64,000 bases of DNA from Roseovarius sp. GTDB taxonomy: Bacteria; Pseudomonadota; Alphaproteobacteria; Rhodobacterales; Rhodobacteraceae. The position numbers and the translations under genes are program-made. The stretch lies in the NCBI RefSeq assembly GCF_030373445.1, contig NZ_JAUCYU010000004.1, forward strand, positions 1-64,000, written 5' to 3'. The notes beneath the pieces are model-generated. The model saw nothing but the letters and a program-made list of their open reading frames with translations, had not been told where the DNA came from and searched no databases. Shown here piece by piece: positions 26,597-36,427 of this stretch (position 1 is the first letter of the stretch; each line of letters begins with the position of its first letter).

Positions 26597-27097
26597 ATGT
26601 GGTTGTTCCTTGCGTTCCTTGCGGTTCCGCTGATCGAGATCGCCCTGTTCATCCAGGTGGGCGGTGCGATCGGGTTGTGGCCAACGCTGGGGATCGTGGT
26701 GCTGACGGCCATCATCGGCACGTGGCTGGTGCGCACGCAGGGTGCGATGGCCATGGGGCAACTGCGCTCGTCCTTCTCACGCCTGAACGACCCGACCGAA
26801 CCCTTGGCGCATGGTGCGATGATCCTTTTTGCCGGGGCGTTGTTGCTCACGCCCGGGTTCTTTACCGATGCGGTCGGTTTTGCATTGCTTATGCCGCCGG
26901 TGCGGCACGCCGCGTTCAATTACCTGCGAAAGCGGGTGCATGTGCAAAGGTTCGAAATGGGCCCCGACGGGCCGCGCCGGCAGCCGCCGCATCGGCACCC
27001 GCAAGGGCCTGAGGTGATCGAGGGAGAGTACGAAGATCTCGACCGCAGTGACAGCGACCGATCCACGCAAGGATCGTCGGGCTGGACTAGGCATTGA
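26597..27097 (+). CDS. fxsA: FxsA-family membrane protein
   Basis: A 166-residue cytoplasmic membrane protein. The FxsA domain spans residues 1 to about 120: MWLFLAFLAVPLIEIALFIQ, GLWPTLGIVVLTAIIGTWLV, a central RTQGAMAM loop, then LFAGALLLTPGFFTDAVGF. A charged C-terminal tail rich in His, Pro, Asp and Ser follows. In E. coli FxsA affects exclusion of phage T7 by the F plasmid; its ordinary role is unclear. I started at ATG 26597 because the domain begins with that Met. Divergent from the Tim44 gene, upstream of secB. Confidence 0.9.
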   Translation: MWLFLAFLAVPLIEIALFIQVGGAIGLWPTLGIVVLTAIIGTWLVRTQGAMAMGQLRSSFSRLNDPTEPLAHGAMILFAGALLLTPGFFTDAVGFALLMPPVRHAAFNYLRKRVHVQRFEMGPDGPRRQPPHRHPQGPEVIEGEYEDLDRSDSDRSTQGSSGWTRH

Positions 27098-27157
27098 GGC
27101 CGGATTGCCTTCCTGCTAAGCCAACTCTCGATTTAAGTTCGCTTATCGGAGAGCTTC

Positions 27158-27670
27158 ATGGCCGAACATGAAAACGGCGGCGCACAGCCGCAACAGCCCC
27201 AGCAGCCGCCGCAGGTCAAGATGAACATCGTGACGCAGTTCGTGCGTGACATGTCATTCGAGAACATCCTCGCGCAACAGGGCACTGGCGGCGAAGTGAC
27301 GCCGGATATCGAGGTTTCTGTGAACCTCGACGCCAAGAAACGGCAAAACCCCGACACTTACGAGGTCGTCACCAAGCTGCGGGTCAGTTCCAAGAACAAG
27401 GGCACGGAACAGCACCTGTTCCTGCTGGAGCTAGAGTACGTGGGCGTCTTCCACATCGAGGGTGTGCCGGACGAACAGCTTCATCCGTTCCTGCTGATTG
27501 AGTGCCCGCGCATGACCTTCCCGTTCCTGCGCCGGATCGTCAGCGACGTCACGCGCGACGGGGGCTTCCCGCCGTTGAACCTCGAGAACATCGACTGGGT
27601 ACAGCTTTACCGGAACGAGATTGCCCGCCGGCAATCAGCCTCGGGCCAGCCCGAGACGCCCGACGCCTAA
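27158..27670 (+). CDS. secB: Protein-export chaperone SecB
   Basis: A 170-residue cytosolic chaperone that keeps secretory precursors unfolded and delivers them to SecA. Recognised from [18 protein letters not shown], the region [20 protein letters not shown], and the C-terminal [20 protein letters not shown]. The N-terminus is Gln/Pro-rich ([12 protein letters not shown]), as in other alphaproteobacterial SecB. It converges with dnaQ, overlapping by 4 bases. The position next to dnaQ-coaE-aroE is a widely conserved alphaproteobacterial arrangement. Confidence 0.97.
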   Translation: MAEHENGGAQPQQPQQPPQVKMNIVTQFVRDMSFENILAQQGTGGEVTPDIEVSVNLDAKKRQNPDTYEVVTKLRVSSKNKGTEQHLFLLELEYVGVFHIEGVPDEQLHPFLLIECPRMTFPFLRRIVSDVTRDGGFPPLNLENIDWVQLYRNEIARRQSASGQPETPDA

Positions 27671-28365
27671 CCGGTTTTTTTCCACATCGCGCCGTCGCCC
27701 ATGTCTTCGACAAAGGCCGCGTGGGCGGCGGCTTCGGCTTCGGTCAGTCGCGGGGGCAGGGCGTTCGGGCGCGGCTGCGGACGCCAGGTTTCCTCGTATT
27801 CGGTTCGATCTCCTGCCGTCGGCGACTGTGCCGCCGTAAGGCCGAAGTCGGGTTGCCGCCCGCCGATGAGTTCGAGGTAGACCTCGGCGAGGATCTCGGA
27901 ATCGAGCAAGGCGCCGTGCAGGGTGCGCGACGAATTGTCTATGCCGAACCGGCGGCAAAGCGCGTCGAGGCTGGCAGGAGAACCCGGAAATTTTCTCCGG
28001 GCAATGTCGAGCGTGTCGATCGCCTGTTCCCAGGGGATAGACGGCAGTTTGACCCACCCCAGTTCGGCGTTGATGAACTTCATGTCGAACGCCGCATTGT
28101 GAATGACGAGCTTCGCGTCGCCAACGAACGTTACGAAGTCCTGTGCGATCTTCGCGAAGACAGGCTTGTCACGCAGGAAGTCATCGCCCAACCCATGCAC
28201 CTCGAACGCTTCTTGCGGCATGGATCGTTCAGGATTGATATACTGGTGATACGTGCGGCCGGTCGGCATGTGATTGTAAAGCTCGACCGCTCCGATCTCG
28301 ACGATGCGGTCGCCTTCGTTCGGATTGAATCCCGTGGTCTCGGTGTCGAGTACGATCTCACGCAT
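27667..28365 (-). CDS. dnaQ: DNA polymerase III epsilon subunit (proofreading exonuclease)
   Basis: A 232-residue DEDDh 3'-5' exonuclease. Exo I is [15 protein letters not shown] (Asp7, Glu9), Exo [13 protein letters not shown], and Exo [20 protein letters not shown] with the catalytic His. The C-terminal tail, about 50 residues, is the polymerase-binding part. It edits errors made by the alpha subunit. It overlaps coaE by 8 bases at its start and belongs to the maf-aroE-coaE-dnaQ operon reading away from the predicted origin. Confidence 0.97.
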   Translation of the reverse strand: MREIVLDTETTGFNPNEGDRIVEIGAVELYNHMPTGRTYHQYINPERSMPQEAFEVHGLGDDFLRDKPVFAKIAQDFVTFVGDAKLVIHNAAFDMKFINAELGWVKLPSIPWEQAIDTLDIARRKFPGSPASLDALCRRFGIDNSSRTLHGALLDSEILAEVYLELIGGRQPDFGLTAAQSPTAGDRTEYEETWRPQPRPNALPPRLTEAEAAAHAAFVEDMGDGAMWKKTG

Positions 28366-28951
28366 GCTTCAGCCTGTTCCTGATTTGCTTCACCACATCC
28401 TGAACCTGTTCGCGTGCATGCTCAAGGGAGTCGGTCACGATGACAAAGTCGGACCTGCGGCGTTTTTCCGCATCGGGCAACTGCTTGGCGAGGATGGCTT
28501 CGAATTGCGCCTCGGTCATGGTGCCGCGCTCCAATACGCGGGCGCGCTGTACGTCGGGCGGGGCGGTGACACAGACAACGGCATCCATCGCGCCTTCGCC
28601 TCCGGTTTCGAAGAGCAGGGGAATATCGAGCACGGCGATATCCGCATGGGCGGTTTCGAGAAAGGTTTCGCGGTCCTGTCCGACCAGCGGATGCACGATG
28701 CCCTCGATCCTGGCGAGGGCGCCGGGATCCTTTGCCAGGATATCCTTGAGGCGGGGGCGGGACACCGCACCATCTTCGATCGCGTTCGGGAATGCCTCGG
28801 ACATGGGCTCGACCGCGATGCCACCCTTGGCATAAAGACGGTGAACGGCGGCATCCGCATCCCACACGGCGCAGCCTTCCTCGGCGAACAACCGGGCCGT
28901 GGTCGACTTACCCATGCCGATGGACCCTGTCAGCCCGAGCCGGAAGATCAT
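28358..28951 (-). CDS. coaE: Dephospho-CoA kinase
   Basis: A 197-residue P-loop kinase that adds the 3'-phosphate in the last step of coenzyme A synthesis. Walker A is [20 protein letters not shown] at residues 7-26; [23 protein letters not shown] and the lid region [20 protein letters not shown] follow. Length is typical. It overlaps aroE by 4 bases upstream and dnaQ by 8 bases downstream. Confidence 0.97.
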   Translation of the reverse strand: MIFRLGLTGSIGMGKSTTARLFAEEGCAVWDADAAVHRLYAKGGIAVEPMSEAFPNAIEDGAVSRPRLKDILAKDPGALARIEGIVHPLVGQDRETFLETAHADIAVLDIPLLFETGGEGAMDAVVCVTAPPDVQRARVLERGTMTEAQFEAILAKQLPDAEKRRRSDFVIVTDSLEHAREQVQDVVKQIRNRLKHA

Positions 28952-29781
28952 CGCAGCGCTGCCGCCCGCGTTGCGCTATCGACCTCGGGGCGCACGCCGA
29001 ACCAGCGCTCGAAGCCAGGCACGGCCTGGTGCAAGAGCATTCCGAGACCGTCAACGATCTGACAGCCGAGATCCTCGGCCTCGGCGAGGAACCTGGTCTT
29101 CAGCGGTGCATAGACGAGGTCGGTGACAAGTGCGCCACGCTGGAGACCATCCAGCGGTACACGCAGCGGCGGCTTGCCGATCATTCCCAGCGACGTGGTG
29201 TTCACGACCGTTGTGGCGTCTTCGAGCATGTTGCCGGCCTGAACCCAGTCGATAACCTGCAGTCGCTTGCCAAAGTCGGTGCGCAGCGCTTCGGCGCGCA
29301 CCCTGGTGCGGTTGGAAATGTGGATCTCGGGCACGCCGGCATCGAGCAGGGACGTGACCACCGCCCGCGCCGCACCGCCGGCACCCAGTATGGCTGCGGG
29401 ACCGGCGGCCGGATCCCAATCCGGGGCATTCTGCCGGATGTTGCTGATGAAGCCATAACCATCTGTGTTGTCGGCATGAATCTTGCCGTCTTGCAGGAAT
29501 ATCAGCGTGTTTGCCGCCCCGATGAGCGTTGCGCGATCGGTTATCTGGTCCGCGATCTCGAGAACTTTTTCCTTGTGCGGAATGGTGATGTTGGCCCCGA
29601 CGAAGCCCATCTTCGGAAGGGATCGCAACACGGTTTCGAGGTCATCCGTCTTGACATCCATCGGGACATAAAACCCGGGCAGTCCGTTTACCTTGAGCCA
29701 GTGATTGTGCAGCTGCGGCGACTTGGAATGGGCCACCGGCGAACCGATCACGGCGGCAAGGGGAATCCTTGAGTCATTCAT
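28948..29781 (-). CDS. aroE: Shikimate dehydrogenase (NADP+)
   Basis: A 277-residue enzyme reducing 3-dehydroshikimate to shikimate. The substrate site [18 protein letters not shown], the catalytic Lys in [20 protein letters not shown], and the nucleotide-binding [14 protein letters not shown] are all present. The NADP-specifying basic stretch [12 protein letters not shown] follows. It lies between maf (4-base overlap) and coaE (4-base overlap). Full length. Confidence 0.97.
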   Translation of the reverse strand: MNDSRIPLAAVIGSPVAHSKSPQLHNHWLKVNGLPGFYVPMDVKTDDLETVLRSLPKMGFVGANITIPHKEKVLEIADQITDRATLIGAANTLIFLQDGKIHADNTDGYGFISNIRQNAPDWDPAAGPAAILGAGGAARAVVTSLLDAGVPEIHISNRTRVRAEALRTDFGKRLQVIDWVQAGNMLEDATTVVNTTSLGMIGKPPLRVPLDGLQRGALVTDLVYAPLKTRFLAEAEDLGCQIVDGLGMLLHQAVPGFERWFGVRPEVDSATRAAALR

Positions 29782-30377
29782 GTCTCTATTACCCCACGCA
29801 ATCCCAGAAAAGACAGAAGTTCCAGCAAAGGCAAACCCAGGACGCAGAAATAATCGCCCTGCACCTGAGAAAACAACCTGACACCTTCTTCTTCAAGCTT
29901 ATATCCTCCAACCGAGTGACGGATGCTCTCCCAGTTGCGTTGCAGATACGCATCCAGGTATTCGTCCGAGAACGCCTTCATGGCCAGACGAACCACCCCG
30001 ACGTGGCGCCAGACTGGCGCGCCGTCTTCGTAGATCACCGCCGCGGACAAGAGCTGGTGGGTGTCACCACGCAATCGCAATAATTGCGCCCTGGCGTCTT
30101 CCGGGCTTTCCGGCTTTCCGAGGATATCACCACGATGCGCCAGCACCTGGTCGCAGCCAAGCACCAATGCATCTCTCTCGCGCATCGCGATCTTTCGCGC
30201 TTTCATTTCAGCCAGCGCATCCGCGATGTCCCGTGGCGGTGCGTCATCCGATTGCATTGCATCGCGCAAGGCAACCTCGTCGATGCGGGCGGGCTGTACC
30301 TCGAAGTTTATGCCCGCATTGCGGAGCAACTGCTGACGAATGCCGGACGCTGATGCAAGCACGAGTTTCTGGGCCAT
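29778..30377 (-). CDS. maf: Maf-family nucleoside triphosphate pyrophosphatase
   Basis: A 199-residue Maf protein that hydrolyses non-canonical or pyrimidine nucleotides to monophosphates. The N-terminal motif [20 protein letters not shown], the substrate-recognition region [11 protein letters not shown] and [15 protein letters not shown] are visible. ATG 30377 gives the family start; the longer open frame runs into the intergenic region. Its start codon overlaps a perfect DnaA box (30377-30385), so initiation and maf transcription may interact. First gene of the leftward operon next to the predicted origin. Confidence 0.94.
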   Translation of the reverse strand: MAQKLVLASASGIRQQLLRNAGINFEVQPARIDEVALRDAMQSDDAPPRDIADALAEMKARKIAMRERDALVLGCDQVLAHRGDILGKPESPEDARAQLLRLRGDTHQLLSAAVIYEDGAPVWRHVGVVRLAMKAFSDEYLDAYLQRNWESIRHSVGGYKLEEEGVRLFSQVQGDYFCVLGLPLLELLSFLGLRGVIET

Positions 30378-30385
30378 GTGGATAA
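30377..30385 (-). other. Perfect DnaA box overlapping the maf start codon
   Basis: TGTGGATAA on the + strand, i.e. TTATCCACA on the minus strand, an exact consensus match. Confidence 0.75.
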
Positions 30386-30558
30386 ACCGAGGATTTCTTC
30401 TGGATGCGTTGCGGACTGACCCCGGACATTTCCACGGCGCGTCTGCGCTTGCAAGATTTGCCCTTCGTTCCAACGTGATCTTCAAGCTTTATCAGGTTGT
30501 GGGAAAGGATAAGCTGGCTGACTTGGCAACTTACATTTTCAAGAAGAAGATCAGATTT

Positions 30559-30567
30559 TTATCCACA
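30559..30567 (+). other. Perfect DnaA box in the predicted oriC
   Basis: TTATCCACA, exact consensus, in an AT-rich setting and directly before GGTAAC-type repeats. Confidence 0.8.
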
Positions 30568-30703
30568 AGGTAACAAGGCAGTAAAGTAACGATAACATTC
30601 TGAAATTAATAGGTAATATTGTTACCTAATCCGCTACGGACATTCTCATCTACAGGTTTCCCCACAGCGCCTTGTTCTGTTCATATTCCTGTTGAGAACC
30701 ACG

Positions 30704-30712
30704 TAATCCACA
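30704..30712 (+). other. Near-match DnaA box in the predicted oriC
   Basis: TAATCCACA differs from TTATCCACA at one position. Confidence 0.5.
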
Positions 30713-30794
30713 GTTTCTTGGCTTCCTACAAACACATCATCCTTTCTTATATCTATTTTTATTATTAGGAGGGTTGGAAACACCGGAGCGCGCA

Positions 30795-31235
30795 ATGACA
30801 GACTTGCTTGCCACAGCCTATCCGTGGATCAAGGCATTTCACATCATGGCCGTGATTTCCTGGATGGCGGGTATCTTCTATCTGCCAAGGCTGTTCGTAT
30901 ACCACGTAGAACAGAAAGGCGGAAACGACCCGGTTTTCGAGATGATGGAAGAAAAACTTCTTCGCGTGATCATGAACCCGGCGATGATCGCCACCTGGGT
31001 ATTCGGGCTTTGCCTTGTCTTCACGCCCGGTGTGGTGGACTGGGGTTCGGCCTGGCCATGGGTCAAGGCCGGGGGTGTGCTGACGATGACGTGGTTCCAT
31101 CACTGGCTCGGTCGCAAACGGAAGGATTTTGCGGCAGGAGAGAATACCTTGACCGGCCGACAGTACAGGATCATGAACGAGGTTCCGACACTCCTGATGG
31201 TGGTCATCGTTCTTGCCGTGGTCGTGCGTTTCTGA
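30795..31235 (+). CDS. hemJ: Protoporphyrinogen IX oxidase HemJ
   Basis: A 146-residue membrane protein with four hydrophobic segments, of the HemJ family that oxidises protoporphyrinogen IX to protoporphyrin IX in haem synthesis. Conserved features are the His in FHIMAVISWMAGIFYLPRLF, the VYHVEQ that follows, and the C-terminal RIMNEVPTLLMVVIV. ATG 30795 has GGAG at a proper distance; an upstream TTG at 30774 lies directly against a Shine-Dalgarno-like run and is less likely. It is the first rightward gene after the predicted origin. Confidence 0.92.
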   Translation: MTDLLATAYPWIKAFHIMAVISWMAGIFYLPRLFVYHVEQKGGNDPVFEMMEEKLLRVIMNPAMIATWVFGLCLVFTPGVVDWGSAWPWVKAGGVLTMTWFHHWLGRKRKDFAAGENTLTGRQYRIMNEVPTLLMVVIVLAVVVRF

Positions 31236-31241
31236 CTTTCG

Positions 31242-31270
31242 TTGACATGAGGGGCACGTCTCCTTATATC
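31242..31270 (+). promoter_or_regulatory. Strong sigma-70 promoter of rho
   Basis: TTGACA (31242-31247), 17 bases, TATATC (31265-31270). The -35 is a perfect match and the spacing ideal. Transcription would start near 31277, leaving a leader of about 85 bases before the rho ATG. Confidence 0.8.
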
Positions 31271-31360
31271 CGCGAGCAGGCACCCGTCCGGGATGCTGTT
31301 TTTCCATGAATGAAATTGGTTGCCGCGCATGAGATGCGCAGAGCCAAAAGGTGTCTTCCC

Positions 31361-32632
31361 ATGTCCCAAGACCGTTTGAACCTGTCGGATCTGAAAGCTC
31401 AGACTGCGGCAGACCTGCTCGCCATGGCAGAGGATCTCGAGATCGAGAATGCCTCGACGATGCGCAAGGGCGAGATGATGTTCCAGATCCTGCGCGAGCG
31501 TGCGGATGAAGGCTGGACGGTTTTCGGCGATGGTGTGCTAGAGGTGTTGCAGGACGGGTTCGGCTTCCTCCGCTCGCCGGAAGCAAACTATCTGCCGGGC
31601 CCGGATGACATCTACGTGTCGCCCGATACGATCCGCCAGTTCTCACTGCGGACGGGTGATACCGTCGAGGGTGAAATCCGCGCACCTGACGACAACGAGC
31701 GTTACTTTGCCCTGACCAATGTCAGTCAGATCAATTTCGAGGATCCCGAGCACGCGCGCCACAAGATCGCGTTCGACAACCTGACGCCGCTTTATCCCGA
31801 TGAGCGGCTGAAGATGGAGATCGAGGATCCGACGATCAAGGACAAGTCCGCCCGGGTCATCGATCTTGTCGCGCCGATCGGGAAGGGCCAGCGTTCGCTG
31901 ATCGTGGCGCCGCCGCGGACAGGTAAGACGGTGATCTTGCAGAACATCGCGGCCAGCATCGAACGGAACCATCCGGAATGCTATCTGATCGTTCTTCTGA
32001 TCGACGAACGGCCGGAAGAGGTGACAGACATGCAGCGTTCAGTCAAAGGCGAAGTGATCTCTTCGACATTCGATGAACCTGCGGCGCGCCATGTTGCCGT
32101 GGCCGAGATGGTTATTGAGAAAGCCAAGCGCTTGGTGGAGCATAAGCGAGATGTAGTAATCCTTCTCGACTCGATCACAAGACTTGGTAGAGCTTACAAC
32201 ACTGTCGTGCCGTCTTCCGGCAAGGTTCTGACAGGTGGTGTTGATGCCAATGCGCTGCAACGGCCGAAGCGGTTCTTCGGTGCGGCGCGGAATATCGAGG
32301 AAGGCGGTTCGCTGACCATCGTATCGACGGCGCTTATTGAAACCGGCAGCCGTATGGATGAGGTGATCTTCGAAGAGTTCAAAGGCACCGGTAACTCGGA
32401 GCTCGTGCTCGACCGTAAGATTGCGGACAAACGCGTGTTCCCGGCGATCGATATCCTCAAGTCGGGTACGAGGAAAGAAGACCTGCTGATCGACAAGGGC
32501 GATCTGCAGAAGACCTTCGTTCTTCGCAGGATTCTCAATCCGATGGGCACCACGGATGCGATCGAGTTCTTGTTGAGTAAGCTCAAGCAGACGAAGACAA
32601 ACTCGGAATTCTTCGATTCAATGAACACCTGA
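31361..32632 (+). CDS. rho: Transcription termination factor Rho
   Basis: A 423-residue hexameric RNA helicase. The N-terminal domain ([20 protein letters not shown]) leads to the RNA-binding cold-shock-like domain ([20 protein letters not shown]). Walker A is [16 protein letters not shown] and Walker [17 protein letters not shown]; the Q-loop and R-loop ([20 protein letters not shown]) follow. It ends factor-dependent transcripts; intrinsic terminators are indeed rare in this window. A strong promoter and a leader of about 85 bases precede it. Length is normal. Confidence 0.98.
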   Translation: MSQDRLNLSDLKAQTAADLLAMAEDLEIENASTMRKGEMMFQILRERADEGWTVFGDGVLEVLQDGFGFLRSPEANYLPGPDDIYVSPDTIRQFSLRTGDTVEGEIRAPDDNERYFALTNVSQINFEDPEHARHKIAFDNLTPLYPDERLKMEIEDPTIKDKSARVIDLVAPIGKGQRSLIVAPPRTGKTVILQNIAASIERNHPECYLIVLLIDERPEEVTDMQRSVKGEVISSTFDEPAARHVAVAEMVIEKAKRLVEHKRDVVILLDSITRLGRAYNTVVPSSGKVLTGGVDANALQRPKRFFGAARNIEEGGSLTIVSTALIETGSRMDEVIFEEFKGTGNSELVLDRKIADKRVFPAIDILKSGTRKEDLLIDKGDLQKTFVLRRILNPMGTTDAIEFLLSKLKQTKTNSEFFDSMNT

Positions 32633-32657
32633 CCCGGAGCCTCTTCGGAGCGCGATC

Positions 32658-33944
32658 ATGGACACGATATTCGCTCTTTCAACGGCGCCTGGGAAAGCCG
32701 GCGTCGCGATCATCCGCGTGTCAGGGCCGGCAGCACATGAGGCGGTAAACCTGCTGTGTGGCGATGTGCCGCCACCCCGTAAGGCGTCGCTTCGGATTCT
32801 GCGAGATCGAACCGGGCACCGGTTGGACGAAGCGCTTGTCCTGACGTTTACGGAAGATCACAGCTTCACTGGGGAGAGCTCGGCAGAGTTTCAAGTACAC
32901 GGAAGTAAAGCGGTTACGGACGCACTGCTTGTGGAACTTGAACAGCTCGATGGCCTACGGGCAGCGGAGGCGGGCGAGTTTACGCGCCGTGCCCTTGAGA
33001 ATGGAATGCTCGACTTGGCCCAGGTGGAAGGCCTTGCTGACCTAATCGATGCCGAGACAGAGGCGCAGCGGCGTCAGGCTATGCGAGTGCTGTCTGGCGA
33101 CCTCGGTCGGAAGGCAGAGGGTTGGCGCGAAAAGCTCATTCGGGCGGCCGCGCTTCTCGAGGCGACGATTGATTTTGCCGATGAAGAGGTACCGGTAGAC
33201 GTGGGGCCAGAAGTATCGAGCCTCGTGCTGGAAGTGATCGAAGAACTTCGAGCAGAGATCGATGGTGTCGGAATTGCGGAGCGTATTCGAACAGGGTTCG
33301 AGGTTGCTATCGTTGGCGCTCCAAATGTCGGGAAGTCGACGTTGCTCAATGCATTGGCTGGCCGTGAGGCTGCAATTACCTCAGAGTATGCGGGTACGAC
33401 ACGCGACGTTATCGAGGTGCGCATGGATCTCGGTGGTTTACCGGTGACGTTGCTCGATACGGCCGGTCTGCGTGAGACGGAGGATGCGGTGGAATCAATT
33501 GGCATTCACCGCGCTCGTGACCGAGCGAAGCTTGCGGATTTGCGTGTTTTCCTGGTGGAAGCGGGGAACATTCCTGAAATGACGCCAGAGCCAACGGATA
33601 TCGTTCTTACTGCAAAGGCCGATTTGAACGGGGCGCCGGTGAATGGAATTTCCGGAAAGACCGGAGTGGGCGTGTCTGAGCTTGTTGGCCGGATTTCCAC
33701 GTTGCTCGGTGATCGTGCAGCCGGGCACGGAATTGCCACGCGGCATCGCCATAAGGATGCCATGACACGGGGAGTGGCAGCCCTTGAGGTAGCCTTGGGG
33801 CTTTTGCCTTACGGAGAAGATTCCGCAGACCTTGCGGCAGAGGAGCTGCGAACCGCTATTCGTGCTCTTGATTCTCTGGTAGGCAGGATCGATATCGAAA
33901 ACGTTCTGGACGAGATTTTCGCGAGTTTCTGCCTCGGGAAGTAA
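32658..33944 (+). CDS. mnmE: tRNA modification GTPase MnmE (TrmE)
   Basis: A 428-residue GTPase that, with MnmG, adds the carboxymethylaminomethyl group to U34 of certain tRNAs. The N-terminal formyl-THF-binding domain starts [20 protein letters not shown]. The G domain has [20 protein letters not shown] (G1), [10 protein letters not shown] (G3) and TAKADLNG (G4). The protein ends with the invariant CLGK motif (FASFCLGK) whose Cys is required for modification. mnmG follows 12 bases later. Confidence 0.97.
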   Translation: MDTIFALSTAPGKAGVAIIRVSGPAAHEAVNLLCGDVPPPRKASLRILRDRTGHRLDEALVLTFTEDHSFTGESSAEFQVHGSKAVTDALLVELEQLDGLRAAEAGEFTRRALENGMLDLAQVEGLADLIDAETEAQRRQAMRVLSGDLGRKAEGWREKLIRAAALLEATIDFADEEVPVDVGPEVSSLVLEVIEELRAEIDGVGIAERIRTGFEVAIVGAPNVGKSTLLNALAGREAAITSEYAGTTRDVIEVRMDLGGLPVTLLDTAGLRETEDAVESIGIHRARDRAKLADLRVFLVEAGNIPEMTPEPTDIVLTAKADLNGAPVNGISGKTGVGVSELVGRISTLLGDRAAGHGIATRHRHKDAMTRGVAALEVALGLLPYGEDSADLAAEELRTAIRALDSLVGRIDIENVLDEIFASFCLGK

Positions 33945-33948
33945 GGAG

Positions 33949-33964
33949 TGTTTCACGTGAAACA
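33949..33964. promoter_or_regulatory. parS centromere site 1 (overlaps mnmG start)
   Basis: TGTTTCACGTGAAACA, a perfect 16-base palindrome identical to the broadly conserved ParB-binding parS sequence. It contains the GTG start codon of mnmG at 33957 and lies about 3.3 kb upstream of parB. Confidence 0.93.
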
Positions 33965-35819
33965 TTTTGAGGTCATCGTAATCGGCGGTGGGCATGCTGG
34001 CGCAGAGGCGGCGCACGCGTCCGCCCGGATGGGTGTGCGCACTGCACTGGTTACACTTTCGCGCGAGGGCATTGGAGTCATGTCCTGTAACCCAGCTATT
34101 GGCGGGCTGGGGAAAGGTCACCTCGTGCGCGAGATCGATGCGCTCGATGGAGTTATGGGACGAGTGGCTGACCGGGCCGGGATCCAGTTCCGACTGCTTA
34201 ACAGGCGTAAAGGACCTGCTGTTCAAGGCCCGCGCGCCCAAGCTGACCGAAGAATCTATCGGGAAGAGATGCTGTCGGAGATGGAGGCCCAGCTGAATCT
34301 TGAGATCATCGAAGGCGAAGCTGCAGATTTTCTCATGGAGGGGGAAGCGGTTTCAGGCGTGATCCTCGCGGACGGTTCCGGGATTCGGGCGAGCGCGGTT
34401 ATCCTGACGACAGGAACGTTCTTGCGCGGCGTCATTCATATTGGCGATGTGTCACGTCCAGGCGGGCGGATGGGGGACAAACCGTCAGTCAGGCTTGCCG
34501 AACGGATCGACTCGTTCGATTTGAAACTAGGTCGTCTGAAAACTGGTACGCCCCCTCGCCTGGATGGCGCAACGATCAACTGGGATATTCTCGAAGAACA
34601 ACCCGGTGATGAAGACCCGGTACTCTTTTCATTCCTTTCGCGCGAAGTCCTCGCGAAGCAGGTATCTTGTGGAATAACGCATACCAACGAGATCACACAC
34701 GAAATCATCCGCGGGAATCTTGACCGATCCGCTATGTATGGGGGGCACATTGACGGTATCGGGCCGCGGTATTGCCCGTCTATTGAAGACAAGGTGGTTC
34801 GATTTTCGGACAAATCATCCCATCAGATCTTTCTGGAACCGGAAAGCCTTTCGGACAATGTTATCTATCCGAATGGCATATCCACGTCCCTGCCTGAGGA
34901 TGTGCAAGAAGACTACGTGCGTTCTATCCGCGGCCTAGAGCAGGCACGCATCCTGCAACCGGGATATGCGATCGAATATGATTACGTCGATCCTAGAGCG
35001 CTGGACGCTACGCTTGCAGTGAAATCGGTGCCTGGGCTGTATCTTGCAGGGCAGATTAACGGAACCACGGGTTACGAGGAAGCGGCGGCGCAGGGGCTTG
35101 TAGCAGGGTTGAATGCGGCGCTGGCGGTGCGTGAGAAAGAGCCGCTTATCTTCAGTCGATCAGACAGTTACATCGGAGTGATGGTCGATGACCTGACAAC
35201 CAGGGGGGTGACGGAGCCTTATCGCATGTTCACTTCCCGAGCCGAATTCCGACTTTCCCTTCGGGCTGACAACGCGGATCAACGGCTGACGCCCATCGGG
35301 ATCTCTGTCGGTTGCGTAAGCTCGAAGCGCAAGAGTGTGTTTGAAGATAAGATGCACCGGGTGGATGCAGCCAAGGTGAAGTTGCAGGAACGGACTTTTA
35401 CTTCGAAAGAGCTCGACGCCGCGGGAGTCAAAGTGAGCCAGGATGGCTCACGTCGCACCGGTTTCCATTTGTTGTCCTTCCCCGATGTGCAGTTTGACAC
35501 CCTGTTGAAGCTTGACACATCATTGGGATTTATTGACCGAGAAGTGCGAGAGCAGATCGCGAAAGACGCGCTTTATGCCAATTATATAGAAAGGCAAAGG
35601 CGGGACGTGGACATGATGAGGCGAGATGAGGCGCAAATCATACCGTCCGACTTCGATTTTGACGCGATCTCTGGTCTTTCAACTGAACTCAGCTCCAAAC
35701 TTTCTGCGGCGCGACCTTCAAATCTGGCGCAAGCCAGCCGGATCGATGGGATGACCCCGGCGGCCTTAACCTTGATATTGGCGCGCCTCCGTCAGTACAG
35801 GCGCAAAGAAAGCGCATGA
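33957..35819 (+). CDS. mnmG: tRNA uridine 5-carboxymethylaminomethyl modification enzyme MnmG (GidA)
   Basis: A 620-residue FAD-dependent partner of MnmE. The N-terminal Rossmann motif [20 protein letters not shown] binds [23 protein letters not shown] and [11 protein letters not shown] are family signatures, and the C-terminus has the helical domain that contacts MnmE. Two GTG starts are possible. GTG 33957 (MKHFEV) stands 8 bases from AGGAG, whereas GTG 33948 overlaps that ribosome binding site, so the later one is chosen. The start lies within parS site 1. It overlaps rsmG by 4 bases. Confidence 0.96.
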   Translation: MKHFEVIVIGGGHAGAEAAHASARMGVRTALVTLSREGIGVMSCNPAIGGLGKGHLVREIDALDGVMGRVADRAGIQFRLLNRRKGPAVQGPRAQADRRIYREEMLSEMEAQLNLEIIEGEAADFLMEGEAVSGVILADGSGIRASAVILTTGTFLRGVIHIGDVSRPGGRMGDKPSVRLAERIDSFDLKLGRLKTGTPPRLDGATINWDILEEQPGDEDPVLFSFLSREVLAKQVSCGITHTNEITHEIIRGNLDRSAMYGGHIDGIGPRYCPSIEDKVVRFSDKSSHQIFLEPESLSDNVIYPNGISTSLPEDVQEDYVRSIRGLEQARILQPGYAIEYDYVDPRALDATLAVKSVPGLYLAGQINGTTGYEEAAAQGLVAGLNAALAVREKEPLIFSRSDSYIGVMVDDLTTRGVTEPYRMFTSRAEFRLSLRADNADQRLTPIGISVGCVSSKRKSVFEDKMHRVDAAKVKLQERTFTSKELDAAGVKVSQDGSRRTGFHLLSFPDVQFDTLLKLDTSLGFIDREVREQIAKDALYANYIERQRRDVDMMRRDEAQIIPSDFDFDAISGLSTELSSKLSAARPSNLAQASRIDGMTPAALTLILARLRQYRRKESA

Positions 35820-36427
35820 GCAACTCTGCCGCGTTGGGTGTTTCACGTGAAACATCGGCCCGTCTAGAGGTCTACGTAGATCTACTCAAGAAATGGAATC
35901 CGCGCATCAACCTTGTCGCGAAATCCACGGTAAACGACGTCTGGCGTCGTCACGTTGCCGATTCTGCGCAGTTACATGAACTGGCACCTCATCCAGTCGA
36001 CCACTGGGCAGACCTCGGGTCTGGCGGAGGTTTTCCCGGCCTTGTCATTGCTATCCTTGCAAAGGAATTCGACTCGCCAAGCAATGTCACACTTGTCGAA
36101 AGCGATTCCCGAAAATGCGCCTTCCTCCGCACCGTGGCGCGAGAAACGGATCTGGCTGTTACGGTCGTGAATGACCGGGTGGAGAACCTGCCACACTTGG
36201 GGTGTGACGTTGTGACGGCTCGTGCGCTCACGGATCTCTCGACATTGCTGAGCTACGCGCATGCAAATCTTAGGGAGGGAGGCATGGCCCTGTTTCCCAA
36301 AGGGGTGACGTGGAAAAAAGAGCTGGCTGAAGCACAACAGAAGTGGAAGTTCGAGCACCACGAGGTTAAAAGTGTGACCGAGGATGGCCCCGTCATTTTG
36401 AGGATTACAGGAGTATCCCGTGTCTGA
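35816..36427 (+). CDS. rsmG: 16S rRNA (guanine527-N7)-methyltransferase RsmG (GidB)
   Basis: A 203-residue SAM-dependent methyltransferase that modifies G527 of 16S rRNA. The SAM-binding segment [20 protein letters not shown] near residues 63-82 and [13 protein letters not shown] are typical. Codons about 8-14 (GVSRETS) are encoded by a perfect parS site, so this N-terminus is constrained by chromosome segregation as well as by protein function. It overlaps mnmG by 4 bases and parA by 8 bases. Confidence 0.96.
   Translation: MSNSAALGVSRETSARLEVYVDLLKKWNPRINLVAKSTVNDVWRRHVADSAQLHELAPHPVDHWADLGSGGGFPGLVIAILAKEFDSPSNVTLVESDSRKCAFLRTVARETDLAVTVVNDRVENLPHLGCDVVTARALTDLSTLLSYAHANLREGGMALFPKGVTWKKELAEAQQKWKFEHHEVKSVTEDGPVILRITGVSRV
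35839..35854. promoter_or_regulatory. parS centromere site 2 (inside rsmG)
   Basis: A second exact copy of TGTTTCACGTGAAACA, 1,890 bases from the first and 1.4 kb before parB. It encodes VSRET in the rsmG frame. Confidence 0.93.

Larger units (their letters stand above)
30378..30794. other. Predicted chromosomal replication origin (oriC) region
   Basis: A 417-base gap without a supported gene, clearly more AT-rich than its surroundings. It has perfect DnaA boxes at 30377-30385 (minus orientation) and 30559-30567, a one-mismatch box TAATCCACA at 30704-30712, a palindrome AGGTAA-N5-TTACCT at 30611-30627, and an AT-rich stretch 30738-30768 suited to unwinding. Genes diverge from it (maf leftward, hemJ rightward), strand composition changes across it, and parS/parAB lie 3.5-7.7 kb to the right. 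Functional proof is lacking, but independent signs agree. Confidence 0.85.

Noticed and set aside
30774..30794. TTG start for hemJ at 30774 and earlier start of the reading frame
   Set aside because: The TTG directly abuts the AGGAGGG run, leaving no spacer; ATG 30795 has a better-spaced GGAG and matches HemJ length.
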